From NCBI RefSeq assembly GCF_024448895.1, contig NZ_JAMOIC010000030.1, forward strand, positions 1 to 35,122: a stretch of 35,122 bases of DNA, written 5' to 3'. Source of the stretch: Stutzerimonas stutzeri. GTDB lineage: Bacteria; Pseudomonadota; Gammaproteobacteria; Pseudomonadales; Pseudomonadaceae. Of this stretch, positions 27,728 through 35,122 are shown one piece after another; the stretch's first letter is position 1; each line of letters begins with the position of its first letter. The translations under genes were made by a program, and so were the position numbers. Below the pieces are notes generated by a model. It was given only the letters and a program-made list of their open reading frames with translations, was not told the DNA's origin and ran no database searches.

Positions 27728-28192
27728 TCAGTCTGCGAAGTGGCCCTGAAGCCGCTCTGCTCGAAACTCGAGGCTAGCGCTGCGATACCCAGCGCGTAAG
27801 GGTGGCAGTGGGGCGCAGGAAGTCCAATTCTGGCCCGGTTGCAGGTCGCCCGGGCCGCGGTACTGTGGCGAGTCATAATTTGAACTGACGAGGTTCAGGC
27901 TCGAGCCTGGCGAGTATGCGGCAACCTCCCAGCGCAGGCTTCGTAACGGCTCGGCGCTATGGTTATCGAGAGTAATCCGTAGCGGCCGGCCGGCCGGGCA
28001 CTCGCCTGGCGCATAGGACATGCGTAGTTCCAGCTGTGCGAGAAGTCTTTCCTCACGTTGCTCTTGCCAGATCACCCATGCTGCAACCAATCCCAGGCCA
28101 AGAAGCGCGCCGAGCGAAATTGGAACCGCCCGAAGCGGGTAACGAATCAGCAGAATCACCCAGGTGACGACTAGTAGGGCCCCGATCAGCAC
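27728..28192 (-). CDS. Small membrane-anchored protein of unknown function
   Basis: 154 aa with a GTG start; no ATG exists in this frame before the upstream stop, and GAGG with an ATG at 28213-28215 leads only to a short dead-end frame. Two hydrophobic helices fill residues 1-41 (LIGALLVVTWVILLI and PISLGALLGLGLVAAWVIW). The rest is a likely periplasmic beta domain (ELRMSYAPGECPAGRPLRITLDNHSA, split: YAPGECPAGRPLRITLDN) with cysteines near 65 and 126. Databases label some similar Pseudomonas proteins multidrug transporter, which the length does not support. Function unknown. Confidence 0.65.
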   Translation of the reverse strand: MLIGALLVVTWVILLIRYPLRAVPISLGALLGLGLVAAWVIWQEQREERLLAQLELRMSYAPGECPAGRPLRITLDNHSAEPLRSLRWEVAAYSPGSSLNLVSSNYDSPQYRGPGDLQPGQNWTSCAPLPPLRAGYRSASLEFRAERLQGHFAD

Positions 28193-28317
28193 GGCGAATG
28201 CCTCTTCGAATGGATGCGCATCGTTACCTCGTTAAAGATGAATTCTGAATGCATCCTAACGCGCAAGTCCGGGACGTGCACCGCAAGGTGCCCGCACCCT
28301 AGCTTCGAAGACGCGTG

Positions 28318-28779
28318 TCAATCATCCATGACAGGACGAGCGTGGCTGGCGAGCCGCTCAAGTGCGGCTCTGAGTTTGGGGTCAGAGATACCGCGAGCAG
28401 TCTCCTGAATGTTGTCGGCAGCGCGTACAGATAGCTCCGGCGCCGGGCCGGGCTTGTGTCGGGGCGCCTCGGGAGGTTGAACCTTGAATTGGATACGGTT
28501 CAGGTCTCTGAACGCCTCCATGCCCTGCAATTGACGCTGCAATCGACGTTGCTGGTATCGAAGGCGGGTGGCCCAATGTCCATCCGTGACAATCAACAAC
28601 AGCGTTCCTTCACGCCATGAGGCTACCCGGCAGAATTCGCGTGCGGCGGGCTGCAGCTGGCTCTCGACCAACTTTTGCAGCTGGTCAAGTCGTCTCGTTT
28701 CTCCGAATAGCGCCTTGAGCGGTTTGGCCTCGCGTAGCAGCGATGCGGGCGCTCGGGCCGGCAATGGGCGGAACGACAT
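28318..28779 (-). CDS. dciA: DUF721-family replicative-helicase loader DciA
   Basis: 153 aa from the ATG at 28779 (MSFRPLPARAPASLLREAKPL); upstream ATGs in the frame match no homologue. The DUF721 core is residues 20-105, with HWATRLRYQQRRLQRQL (about 78-94) typical. DciA is the ancestral loader of DnaB helicase, replacing phage-derived DnaC in many bacteria including Pseudomonas. The C-terminal tail (110-153) is low-complexity. It is divergent from secA, the usual Pseudomonas order. Confidence 0.9.
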   Translation of the reverse strand: MSFRPLPARAPASLLREAKPLKALFGETRRLDQLQKLVESQLQPAAREFCRVASWREGTLLLIVTDGHWATRLRYQQRRLQRQLQGMEAFRDLNRIQFKVQPPEAPRHKPGPAPELSVRAADNIQETARGISDPKLRAALERLASHARPVMDD

Positions 28780-29083
28780 GGCGAGGTCTCGTGGATTGCA
28801 GAGCGTCATGTTAACAGATGCCTGCGCAGCCTCTGTGTTGCCATCGTCTAGTGCTTCAAAGGGCCGAAATCCCGACCTGCGGCAGATATGCAATACCGGC
28901 ACATTGCCCACGGCGCTGTTATCTGGATCCTTTTATTACCGATCCAATGCTGCTCGCAGCAACCCTGGCTGCGCAGTGGGCACCTTTCCTCTGTGACGTT
29001 TCCGAGTAGAATGCCCCCTTTGCACGCAGCCGTGGTGGCCCTGCGGCCGTGCCTCCATCCCCAGCATGGAAGTCTTTGTCGAT
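28780..29083. promoter_or_regulatory. Divergent dciA / secA intergenic region
   Basis: 304 bp with no convincing gene. TAGAAT at 29007-29012 is a reasonable -10 hexamer for secA, but no good -35 is visible at the right distance. A GGAAG about ten bases before the secA start may be its ribosome site. I see no secM-like leader peptide gene. Confidence 0.4.
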
Positions 29084-31822
29084 ATGTTTGCGCCTTTAAT
29101 GAAGAAGCTCTTTGGTAGCAAGAATGACCGCGAGGTCAAGCGCATGCTCAAGGCGGTCCAATCCGTCAATGCGCTCGAAGAGCAGATGCTGTCTCTCTCC
29201 GATGAGCAACTGCGGAGCAAGACCGAAGAGTTCAAGGCCCGCCTCGGCCAAGGCGAGACCCTCGATCAGATCCTGCCTGAAGCCTTCGCCGTGTGCCGTG
29301 AGGCGGGCAAGCGCGTCATGGGGATGCGTCACTTCGACGTACAGCTGATCGGCGGCATGACGCTGCACGAAGGCAAGATCGCCGAGATGCGTACCGGTGA
29401 AGGCAAGACCCTGGTCGCAACCTTGGCGGTCTACCTCAACGCCCTCGCTGGCAAGGGTGTCCACGTCGTCACTGTGAACGACTACCTGGCGCGCCGTGAT
29501 GCTAACTGGATGCGTCCACTGTATGAGTTCCTCGGCCTTACGGTAGGCATCGTTACACCTTTTCAGCCCCCGGAAGAAAAGCGTGCGGCTTACGCCTCCG
29601 ACATCACTTACGGCACCAACAACGAATTCGGCTTCGACTATCTGCGCGACAATATGGCGTTCAGTCTCGAAGAGAAGAACCAGCGCGAACTCAATTTCGC
29701 AGTCATCGACGAGGTGGACTCGATCCTGATCGACGAGGCGCGCACGCCGTTGATCATTTCCGGGCAGGCTGAAGACAGTTCCAAACTCTATCAGCAGATC
29801 AACCAGCTGATTCCGTTGCTCAAGCAGCACATCGAAGAAGAAGAGGGTGTCGTCACCCAGGAAGGCCACTTCAGCATCGATGAGAAGACCCGGCAGGTCG
29901 AACTGAACGAACAGGGCCACCAGTTCGTTGAGGACATGCTGACCAAGGCCGGACTGCTGGCTGAAGGCGAGAGCCTCTACTCCGCGCACAACCTGGGCCT
30001 GCTTACTCACGTTTACTCCAGCCTGCGCGCGCACAAGTTGTTTCATCGTAACGTCGAGTACATCGTGCAGAACAATCAGGTGCTGCTCATCGACGAGCAC
30101 ACCGGTCGTACCATGCCGGGCCGCCGCCTTTCCGAAGGTCTGCACCAGGCAATCGAGGCTAAGGAAGCGCTGCCGATCCAGCCGGAAAGCCAGACCCTCG
30201 CCTCGACGACGTTCCAGAATTATTTCCGCCTGTACAAGAAGCTTTCAGGTATGACCGGCACGGCCGACACCGAAGCGTTCGAGTTCATGCAGATCTACAG
30301 CCTGCCGGTGATGGTGATCCCGACCAACAAGCCGCTGGCGCGTAAGGACTATAACGACCTGGTCTATCTGACACAGGAAGAGAAGTTCGCCGCAATCATC
30401 ACCGACATCAAGGATTGCCAGAACAACGGACGTCCGGTGTTGGTCGGTACCGCAACGATCGAGAGTTCCGAGTACGTGTCGCGCCTGCTGGAAACGGAAG
30501 GTATCGAACACAAGGTACTCAATGCCAAGCACCACGATAAGGAAGCTGAGATCATCGCCCAGGCCGGCCGTCCCGGTGCGGTCACCATTGCGACCAACAT
30601 GGCGGGGCGCGGTACAGATATTCTGCTTGGCGGTAATTGGGAGGTGGAAGTCGCGGCGCTGGAAAATCCGTCTGACGAACAGGTCGCTCAGATCAAGGCC
30701 GATTGGCAGAAGCGCCACCAGGCTGTGCTCGAAGCCGGTGGTTTGCATGTGATCGCTTCCGAGCGCCACGAATCGCGTCGTATCGACAATCAGCTGCGTG
30801 GCCGCTCGGGTCGCCAGGGCGATGCCGGCTCGAGTCGTTTCTACCTGTCGCTGGAAGACAGCCTGATGCGCATCTTCGCCTCTGATCGGGTGAAGAACTT
30901 CATGAAGGCGCTGGGGATGGAATCGGGCGAGGCCATCGAGCACCGCATGGTCACCAATGCGATCGAGAAGGCTCAACGCAAGGTCGAGGGCCGTAACTTC
31001 GACATGCGTAAACAGCTGCTCGAATACGATGACGTCGCCAACGAACAGCGCAAGGTGATCTACCACATGCGCAACAGTCTTCTGGCTGCTGAGGAAATTG
31101 GCGAGACCATTAGTGAGTTCCGTCGTGAGGCGCTTGATCACGCCATCAACCAGCATATTCCGCCGCAATCGCTACCGGAGCAGTGGGATATCGCCGGTTT
31201 GGAAGCAGTGCTTTACAGCGATTTCGGTACGCGCTTGACGGTTCAGCAGTGGCTCGACGAAGACGAGAAGCTGTACGAGGAAACCCTTCGCGAACGTATC
31301 CTCGATGCCCTGGTATCAGCTTACAGCGAGAAAGAAGAACAGGCGGGCGCCGAGGCGCTGCGCACCTTCGAGAAGCAGATCGTTCTGCGAGTGCTGGATG
31401 ACCTGTGGAAGGACCACCTGTCCACCATGGACCACTTGCGCCACGGCATTCATCTGCGTGGTTATGCGCAGAAGAATCCAAAACAGGAATATAAGCGGGA
31501 GTCTTTCACCCTGTTCCAGGAGTTGCTCGAGTCGATCAAGCGCGACAGCATCCGTGTGCTTTCCCATGTGCAGGTGCGTCGGGAAGACCCAGCCGAGGAA
31601 GAGCAGCGTCTGCGCCGCGAAGCCGAGGAGCTGGCGCAACGCATGCAGTTCCAGCATGAGGAAGTATCTGCGCTGGAGCCGTCCGAGGATGAATCCGAAG
31701 CCGAGGGTGGCGTTGCAACCGCAACCGCGCCCGTACGCACTGAGCAGAAGATAGGGCGCAACGAGCCATGCCCGTGTGGCTCCGGCAAAAAGTACAAGCA
31801 TTGTCATGGACAGGTTCAGTAA
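29084..31822 (+). CDS. secA: Preprotein translocase ATPase SecA
   Basis: 912 aa from the ATG at 29084 ([14 protein letters not shown]); the frame extends to 29066 without support. It is the motor that drives unfolded preproteins through SecYEG. Walker A MRTGEGKT is at 102-109, followed by the DEAD-type [15 protein letters not shown] near 206-220, the second RecA motif [13 protein letters not shown], the IRA2 and helical scaffold domains, and a C-terminal zinc finger [14 protein letters not shown] that binds SecB. Length and domains are complete. A terminator follows at 31846-31880. Confidence 0.98.
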   Translation: MFAPLMKKLFGSKNDREVKRMLKAVQSVNALEEQMLSLSDEQLRSKTEEFKARLGQGETLDQILPEAFAVCREAGKRVMGMRHFDVQLIGGMTLHEGKIAEMRTGEGKTLVATLAVYLNALAGKGVHVVTVNDYLARRDANWMRPLYEFLGLTVGIVTPFQPPEEKRAAYASDITYGTNNEFGFDYLRDNMAFSLEEKNQRELNFAVIDEVDSILIDEARTPLIISGQAEDSSKLYQQINQLIPLLKQHIEEEEGVVTQEGHFSIDEKTRQVELNEQGHQFVEDMLTKAGLLAEGESLYSAHNLGLLTHVYSSLRAHKLFHRNVEYIVQNNQVLLIDEHTGRTMPGRRLSEGLHQAIEAKEALPIQPESQTLASTTFQNYFRLYKKLSGMTGTADTEAFEFMQIYSLPVMVIPTNKPLARKDYNDLVYLTQEEKFAAIITDIKDCQNNGRPVLVGTATIESSEYVSRLLETEGIEHKVLNAKHHDKEAEIIAQAGRPGAVTIATNMAGRGTDILLGGNWEVEVAALENPSDEQVAQIKADWQKRHQAVLEAGGLHVIASERHESRRIDNQLRGRSGRQGDAGSSRFYLSLEDSLMRIFASDRVKNFMKALGMESGEAIEHRMVTNAIEKAQRKVEGRNFDMRKQLLEYDDVANEQRKVIYHMRNSLLAAEEIGETISEFRREALDHAINQHIPPQSLPEQWDIAGLEAVLYSDFGTRLTVQQWLDEDEKLYEETLRERILDALVSAYSEKEEQAGAEALRTFEKQIVLRVLDDLWKDHLSTMDHLRHGIHLRGYAQKNPKQEYKRESFTLFQELLESIKRDSIRVLSHVQVRREDPAEEEQRLRREAEELAQRMQFQHEEVSALEPSEDESEAEGGVATATAPVRTEQKIGRNEPCPCGSGKKYKHCHGQVQ

Positions 31823-31845
31823 GCGGACCTGCCTTTCGTGACTCC

Positions 31846-31880
31846 ACGCCGCGACCGGCTTAGCCGCTCGCGGCGTTTTT
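31846..31880 (+). terminator. Intrinsic terminator after secA
   Basis: ACGCCGCGA (31846-31854) and TCGCGGCGT (31868-31876) form a 9-bp perfect stem, followed by TTTTT. It lies 23 bp past secA and 56 bp before argJ, so argJ is likely driven mainly by its own promoter. Confidence 0.88.
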
Positions 31881-31936
31881 CTCCCTGCTTTTCAAGGTGG
31901 CTGAAGGCCACCCAACCCGTCATGAGGAGTGCATCA

Positions 31937-33154
31937 ATGGCTGTCGGTCTTGGTCCCTTACCTACCCTGCATCCGGTCCCCGGTTTCGAACTCGGCATTG
32001 CCTCGGCTGGCATCAAGCGGCCAGGGCGCAAGGACGTCGTCGTGATGCGCTGTGCCGAAGGCTCGACCGTTGCGGGCGTGTTCACCTTGAATGCTTTTTG
32101 TGCTGCACCGGTTATTCTGGCCAAGCAACGCGCTCAGGGAGGCGTTCGTTACCTTCTGACCAACACCGGCAACGCCAACGCAGGTACTGGCGAGCCAGGC
32201 ATGCAGGCAGCGATCCGCAGCTGCGCCAGCCTCGCCAAACTGGCGGGCATCGATGAACAAGCCATTCTGCCGTTCTCGACTGGCGTCATCGGTGAGCCAC
32301 TGCCTGTCGACAAGATCGAGTCAGCGCTACCGGCTGCACTGGCTGACCTGAGCGAAGATCACTGGGCTGAAGCGGCGACGGGCATCATGACCACTGATAC
32401 CCTGCCGAAGGGTGCCAGCCGGCAGTTCGAACATCAGGGCGTAACCGTGACGGTCACCGGCATTTCCAAAGGCGCCGGGATGATCCGTCCGAACATGGCC
32501 ACCATGCTTGGTTACATCGCGACGGATGCCAAGGTCGCCCAGACCGTCCTGCAGGACCTGCTGCGTGACGCTGCAAACAAGTCCTTCAACCGCATCACCA
32601 TCGACGGTGACACATCCACCAACGATTGCTGCATGCTGGTGGCAACTGGCAAAGCGGCGCTACCGGAAGTCACCGAGGCCAATGGCGAGCTTTTCGCCAA
32701 GCTCAAGCAGGCCGTGTTCGAGGTAAGCATGGAAGTGGCGCAATCCATCGTCCGCGATGGTGAAGGCGCGACTAAGTTCGTCACCGTTGTGGTCAATGGC
32801 GGTGCGAACCATCAGGAATGCCTGGATGTAGGCTATGCCGTTGCCCATTCGCCGTTGATCAAGACTGCGCTGTTCGCCTCTGATCCCAACTGGGGGCGCA
32901 TTCTGGCTGCTGTCGGCCGCGCCGGCGTGCCAGAGCTGGATGTAAGCAAGATCGATGTCTACCTCGGCGCGGTCTGCATCGCCAGCCAGGGTGGCCGCTC
33001 CCCCAGCTATACGGAAGAGCAGGGCGCCGCTGTCATGGCGGAGGAAGAAATCGAGATTCGCATCGAGCTCGGGCGTGGCGCCTGCAGCGAGACTATCTGG
33101 ACCACCGATCTGTCCCATGAGTATGTGCGTATCAATGCCGAATACCGTACCTGA
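31937..33154 (+). CDS. argJ: Bifunctional ornithine acetyltransferase / N-acetylglutamate synthase
   Basis: 405 aa from the ATG at 31937, with GAGGAG upstream; an earlier open frame from 31838 overlaps the secA terminator. It recycles the acetyl group between acetylornithine and glutamate in arginine synthesis. The precursor cleaves itself between A188 and T189 ([10 protein letters not shown]), making Thr189 the nucleophile of the beta chain. The end [10 protein letters not shown] is typical. It precedes the Nudix fusion, as in other pseudomonads. Confidence 0.97.
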   Translation: MAVGLGPLPTLHPVPGFELGIASAGIKRPGRKDVVVMRCAEGSTVAGVFTLNAFCAAPVILAKQRAQGGVRYLLTNTGNANAGTGEPGMQAAIRSCASLAKLAGIDEQAILPFSTGVIGEPLPVDKIESALPAALADLSEDHWAEAATGIMTTDTLPKGASRQFEHQGVTVTVTGISKGAGMIRPNMATMLGYIATDAKVAQTVLQDLLRDAANKSFNRITIDGDTSTNDCCMLVATGKAALPEVTEANGELFAKLKQAVFEVSMEVAQSIVRDGEGATKFVTVVVNGGANHQECLDVGYAVAHSPLIKTALFASDPNWGRILAAVGRAGVPELDVSKIDVYLGAVCIASQGGRSPSYTEEQGAAVMAEEEIEIRIELGRGACSETIWTTDLSHEYVRINAEYRT

Positions 33155-33232
33155 TGCCGCAGCGATAATTCCCGCACTGACGGGGCGCTGTCTGCAGGCG
33201 CTGGCCAGGCAGGTGTCGAGCGGTGCCAGGAG

Positions 33233-34174
33233 ATGAAGCGAGTCCATGTGGCTGCCGGTGTCATACGCAGCAGCGATGGTCATGTACTCATCGCCCGGCG
33301 CCCGCTGGACAAGCATCAGGGAGGCCTTTGGGAGTTTCCCGGAGGCAAGGTCGAGGCAGGCGAGACAGCCGAGACCGCACTCGCACGCGAGTTGGCTGAG
33401 GAGCTGGGCATTTCCGTGAAGGCGTCGCGACCGTTGATACAGGTCAGCCATGACTACCCGGACAAGCAGGTTCTGCTGGATGTATGGGAAGTGCTGGCTT
33501 TCTCCGGCGAGCCCCACGGTGCCGAGGGACAACCTTTGGCCTGGGTGGATCCAGAGGAACTGCTGGGTTTCAGCTTTCCAGCGGCCAATCGGCCGATAGT
33601 CACGGCAGCGCGATTGCCGGATCACTATCTCATCACACCGAATCACCTTTCTCCCTCTGAGTTGCTGAGCGGCCTGGCCCTAGCGCTGGATGCGGGTGTG
33701 CGACTCATCCAGTTGCGCTCGACTTTGCTTGATGCGGCGGACTATCGCGGTTTGGCTGGCGAGGTTCTGAGCATGAGCGCCGGCCGCGCTGCAGTGATGC
33801 TCAAGGGACCTCTGGAATGGGCTGGTGACTTTCCAACGGCCGGCTGGCATCTGACCGCGCAGCAACTGCGTCAGCATGCGCAGCTGGGCAGGCCTATAGC
33901 ATCAGGCAGGTGGTTGGCGGCCTCGTGCCACGATTCGGTCGAAATGGACATGGCGTCGAGAGTGGGGGTTGATTTCATTACGGTCTCGCCGATACTGCCT
34001 ACCGCGACACATCCTGAGGCGCAGCCATTGGGATGGCAGCGCGCCGCCGAGCTACTGGTCTACTTCGGCCAGCCCGCCTTTTTGCTGGGCGGCCTTGGGC
34101 CAGGCGATCTGGCACGAGCAGTGCGCGCGGGTGCGCAAGGTGTTGCAGGTATCCGGGCTTTCTGGCCGAATTGA
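33233..34174 (+). CDS. Nudix hydrolase fused to a ThiE/TenI-like domain
   Basis: 313 aa. Residues 1-125 are a MutT-type Nudix domain with a complete Nudix box from G38 to I60 (GKVEAGETAETALARELAEE segment), so hydrolysis of oxidised or other nucleoside triphosphates is likely. Residues 130-313 resemble a thiamine-phosphate synthase / TenI barrel: LIQLRS (158-163), SPILPTATHPEAQPLGW and LGGLGPGDL. Key ThiE residues differ: LRS instead of LREK, MLKG where INDR is usual, HPEA instead of a TK motif. The barrel is therefore probably not a working thiamine-phosphate synthase. AGGAG abuts the ATG. It follows argJ by 78 bp. Confidence 0.88.
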   Translation: MKRVHVAAGVIRSSDGHVLIARRPLDKHQGGLWEFPGGKVEAGETAETALARELAEELGISVKASRPLIQVSHDYPDKQVLLDVWEVLAFSGEPHGAEGQPLAWVDPEELLGFSFPAANRPIVTAARLPDHYLITPNHLSPSELLSGLALALDAGVRLIQLRSTLLDAADYRGLAGEVLSMSAGRAAVMLKGPLEWAGDFPTAGWHLTAQQLRQHAQLGRPIASGRWLAASCHDSVEMDMASRVGVDFITVSPILPTATHPEAQPLGWQRAAELLVYFGQPAFLLGGLGPGDLARAVRAGAQGVAGIRAFWPN

Positions 34175-34279
34175 GCGGGCTCGTTCAGTCATGGCCGGAC
34201 GTCGCACTTAAGACGGGCTGCCGAATTGCCGGTCGAAACTGGTGTCGTACCGGATGCCGTTGCTCACGAGGTAGGTCGA

Positions 34280-34316
34280 TAGCTATTAGCTATCGAAGTT
34301 ATTTCCTCAATCAATT
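34280..34316 (+). promoter_or_regulatory. OxyR-like site in the ahpC promoter
   Basis: ATAGCTATTAGCTAT (34280-34294) matches the OxyR half-operator ATAG-N-T-N3-A-N-CTAT perfectly. After seven bases a degenerate second copy follows, ATTTCCTCAATCAAT (34302-34316). TTAACT (34316-34321) and TTATCG (34338-34343), 16 bp apart, are possible -35 and -10 boxes, so OxyR would sit against the -35 as an activator. Binding is inferred. Confidence 0.7.
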
Positions 34317-34384
34317 AACCTTATGCGGATGGCTGCGTTATCGTAGCGGCCGTTAAAGTTCTGAATCCCACAAGGAGTTAGCAG

Positions 34385-34948
34385 ATGTCTCTGATCAACA
34401 CCCAAGTCCAGCCGTTTAAAGTCAACGCTTTCCACAATGGCAAGTTCATCGAAGTCACCGAAGAGTCCCTCAAGGGCAAGTGGTCGGTACTGATCTTCAT
34501 GCCGGCAGCCTTCACCTTCAACTGCCCGACCGAGATCGAAGACGCTGCCAACAGCTACGCCGAGTTCCAGAAGGCCGGTACCGAGGTGTACATCGTTACC
34601 ACCGATACTCACTTCTCGCACAAGGTATGGCACGAAACTTCTCCTGCCGTCGGCAAGGCTCAGTTCCCGCTGATCGGCGACCCGACTCACCAGCTGACCA
34701 ACGCTTTCGGCGTACACATCGCTGAAGAAGGTCTGGCACTGCGCGGCACCTTCCTGATCAACCCGGAAGGCGTGATCAAGACCGTTGAGATTCACTCCAA
34801 CGAGATTGCTCGCGACGTTTCCGAGACCCTGCGTAAGCTGAAGGCTGCTCAGTACACTGCCGCTCATCCGGGCGAAGTCTGCCCAGCCAAGTGGAAAGAA
34901 GGCGAAGCCACTCTGGCCCCGTCGCTGGATCTGGTTGGCAAGATCTAA
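34385..34948 (+). CDS. ahpC: Alkyl hydroperoxide reductase subunit C (2-Cys peroxiredoxin)
   Basis: 187 aa, the standard length. It reduces hydrogen peroxide and organic peroxides, and is itself reduced by AhpF. Peroxidatic C47 is in FTFNCPTEIED and resolving C166 in GEVCPAKW, near the C-terminus as in typical 2-Cys peroxiredoxins. AAGGAG precedes the ATG. An OxyR-like operator lies upstream and the ahpF gene starts 140 bp downstream, after two hairpins. Confidence 0.98.
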   Translation: MSLINTQVQPFKVNAFHNGKFIEVTEESLKGKWSVLIFMPAAFTFNCPTEIEDAANSYAEFQKAGTEVYIVTTDTHFSHKVWHETSPAVGKAQFPLIGDPTHQLTNAFGVHIAEEGLALRGTFLINPEGVIKTVEIHSNEIARDVSETLRKLKAAQYTAAHPGEVCPAKWKEGEATLAPSLDLVGKI

Positions 34949-34958
34949 ACGGCTGTCT

Positions 34959-34981
34959 GGCGCTGCGCCTTACGCAGCGCC
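34959..34981 (+). terminator. First hairpin after ahpC
   Basis: GGCGCTGCG / CGCAGCGCC is a perfect 9-bp stem with loop CCTTA, ten bases past ahpC. A T run (34992-34997) follows about ten bases later rather than directly, so termination here may be partial. Confidence 0.6.
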
Positions 34982-35022
34982 TGCTAGGCTGTTTTTTCGG
35001 ACGATTCGTCGGTCCGAGCTCC

Positions 35023-35055
35023 AACGCCTGGACGTGATCCGTCCGGGCGTTTTAT
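35023..35055 (+). terminator. Second hairpin in the ahpC-ahpF gap
   Basis: AACGCCTGGACG (35023-35034) and CGTCCGGGCGTT (35040-35051) pair over 12 bp with one wobble around TGATC and are followed by TTTATT. This is a good intrinsic terminator, 33 bp before the ahpF start. Confidence 0.8.
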
Positions 35056-35088
35056 TACCTGAATTTCGCAAGAAGGGGATCGCTGCTC

Positions 35089-35122
35089 ATGTTGGACTCC
35101 AATCTCAAAGCGCAACTGAAAG
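35089..35122 (+). CDS. ahpF: Alkyl hydroperoxide reductase subunit F, 5' end only
   Basis: Eleven codons before the window edge read MLDSNLKAQLK, which matches the start of Pseudomonas AhpF, the flavin disulfide reductase that regenerates AhpC. AAGGGG lies upstream. The position directly after ahpC supports the call. The rest of the gene is outside the window. Confidence 0.85.
   Translation, partial: MLDSNLKAQLK

Overview
The window looks like chromosomal DNA of a gammaproteobacterium of the Pseudomonas / Stutzerimonas (P. stutzeri) type. The coding density is high and most genes are GC-rich. Gene order agrees, from memory, with blocks of the P. aeruginosa chromosome, and many proteins (AhpC, Prs, SecA, RF1) look close to their Pseudomonas counterparts. 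No database search was possible, so the genus is an inference.

Region 1 (1 to about 4250) is the end of an integrated mobile element, with every gene on the minus strand. It holds a P4-type tyrosine integrase, an unrecognised protein translationally coupled to it, an AlpA-type HTH regulator, a replication-initiator-like protein, and a second tyrosine-recombinase-like protein cut by the left edge of the window. The initiator gene contains an origin-like patch (DnaA-like box, two 14-bp direct repeats around an AT-rich spacer, two perfect palindromes). Four GTACTC repeats lie between the integrase and the chromosome and look like integrase arm sites. The order int / alpA / rep resembles Gram-negative phage-inducible islands or other satellites. 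This is the most unusual part of the window.

Region 2 (4257 to 17002) is conserved core. On the minus strand are a TPR lipoprotein, lolB, ispE, two identical tRNA-Gln genes, prs, rplY, pth and ychF. Divergent from these, on the plus strand, are hemA, prfA, prmC, moeB, murI and a pagL-like lipid A deacylase. These genes serve tetrapyrrole synthesis, translation termination and ribosome rescue, lipoprotein sorting, isoprenoid, PRPP and peptidoglycan precursors, and outer-membrane remodelling.

Region 3 (17042 to 20103) holds a small cysteine-cluster protein and nucleobase salvage genes: upp-uraA on the minus strand and hpt on the plus strand.

Region 4 (20104 to 26844) has a 580-bp non-coding stretch, then a DUF1302 outer-membrane protein, a DUF1329 exported protein, a strong terminator, and a large MalT-like LuxR regulator. 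It reads as a self-contained envelope or uptake system with its own regulator; its substrate is not known to me.

Region 5 (26845 to 35122) contains a DUF3509 protein, an SOS-controlled yebG with a perfect LexA box, a small membrane protein, the helicase-loader gene dciA divergent from secA, then argJ, a Nudix/ThiE-like fusion, ahpC with an OxyR-like site, and the first codons of ahpF.
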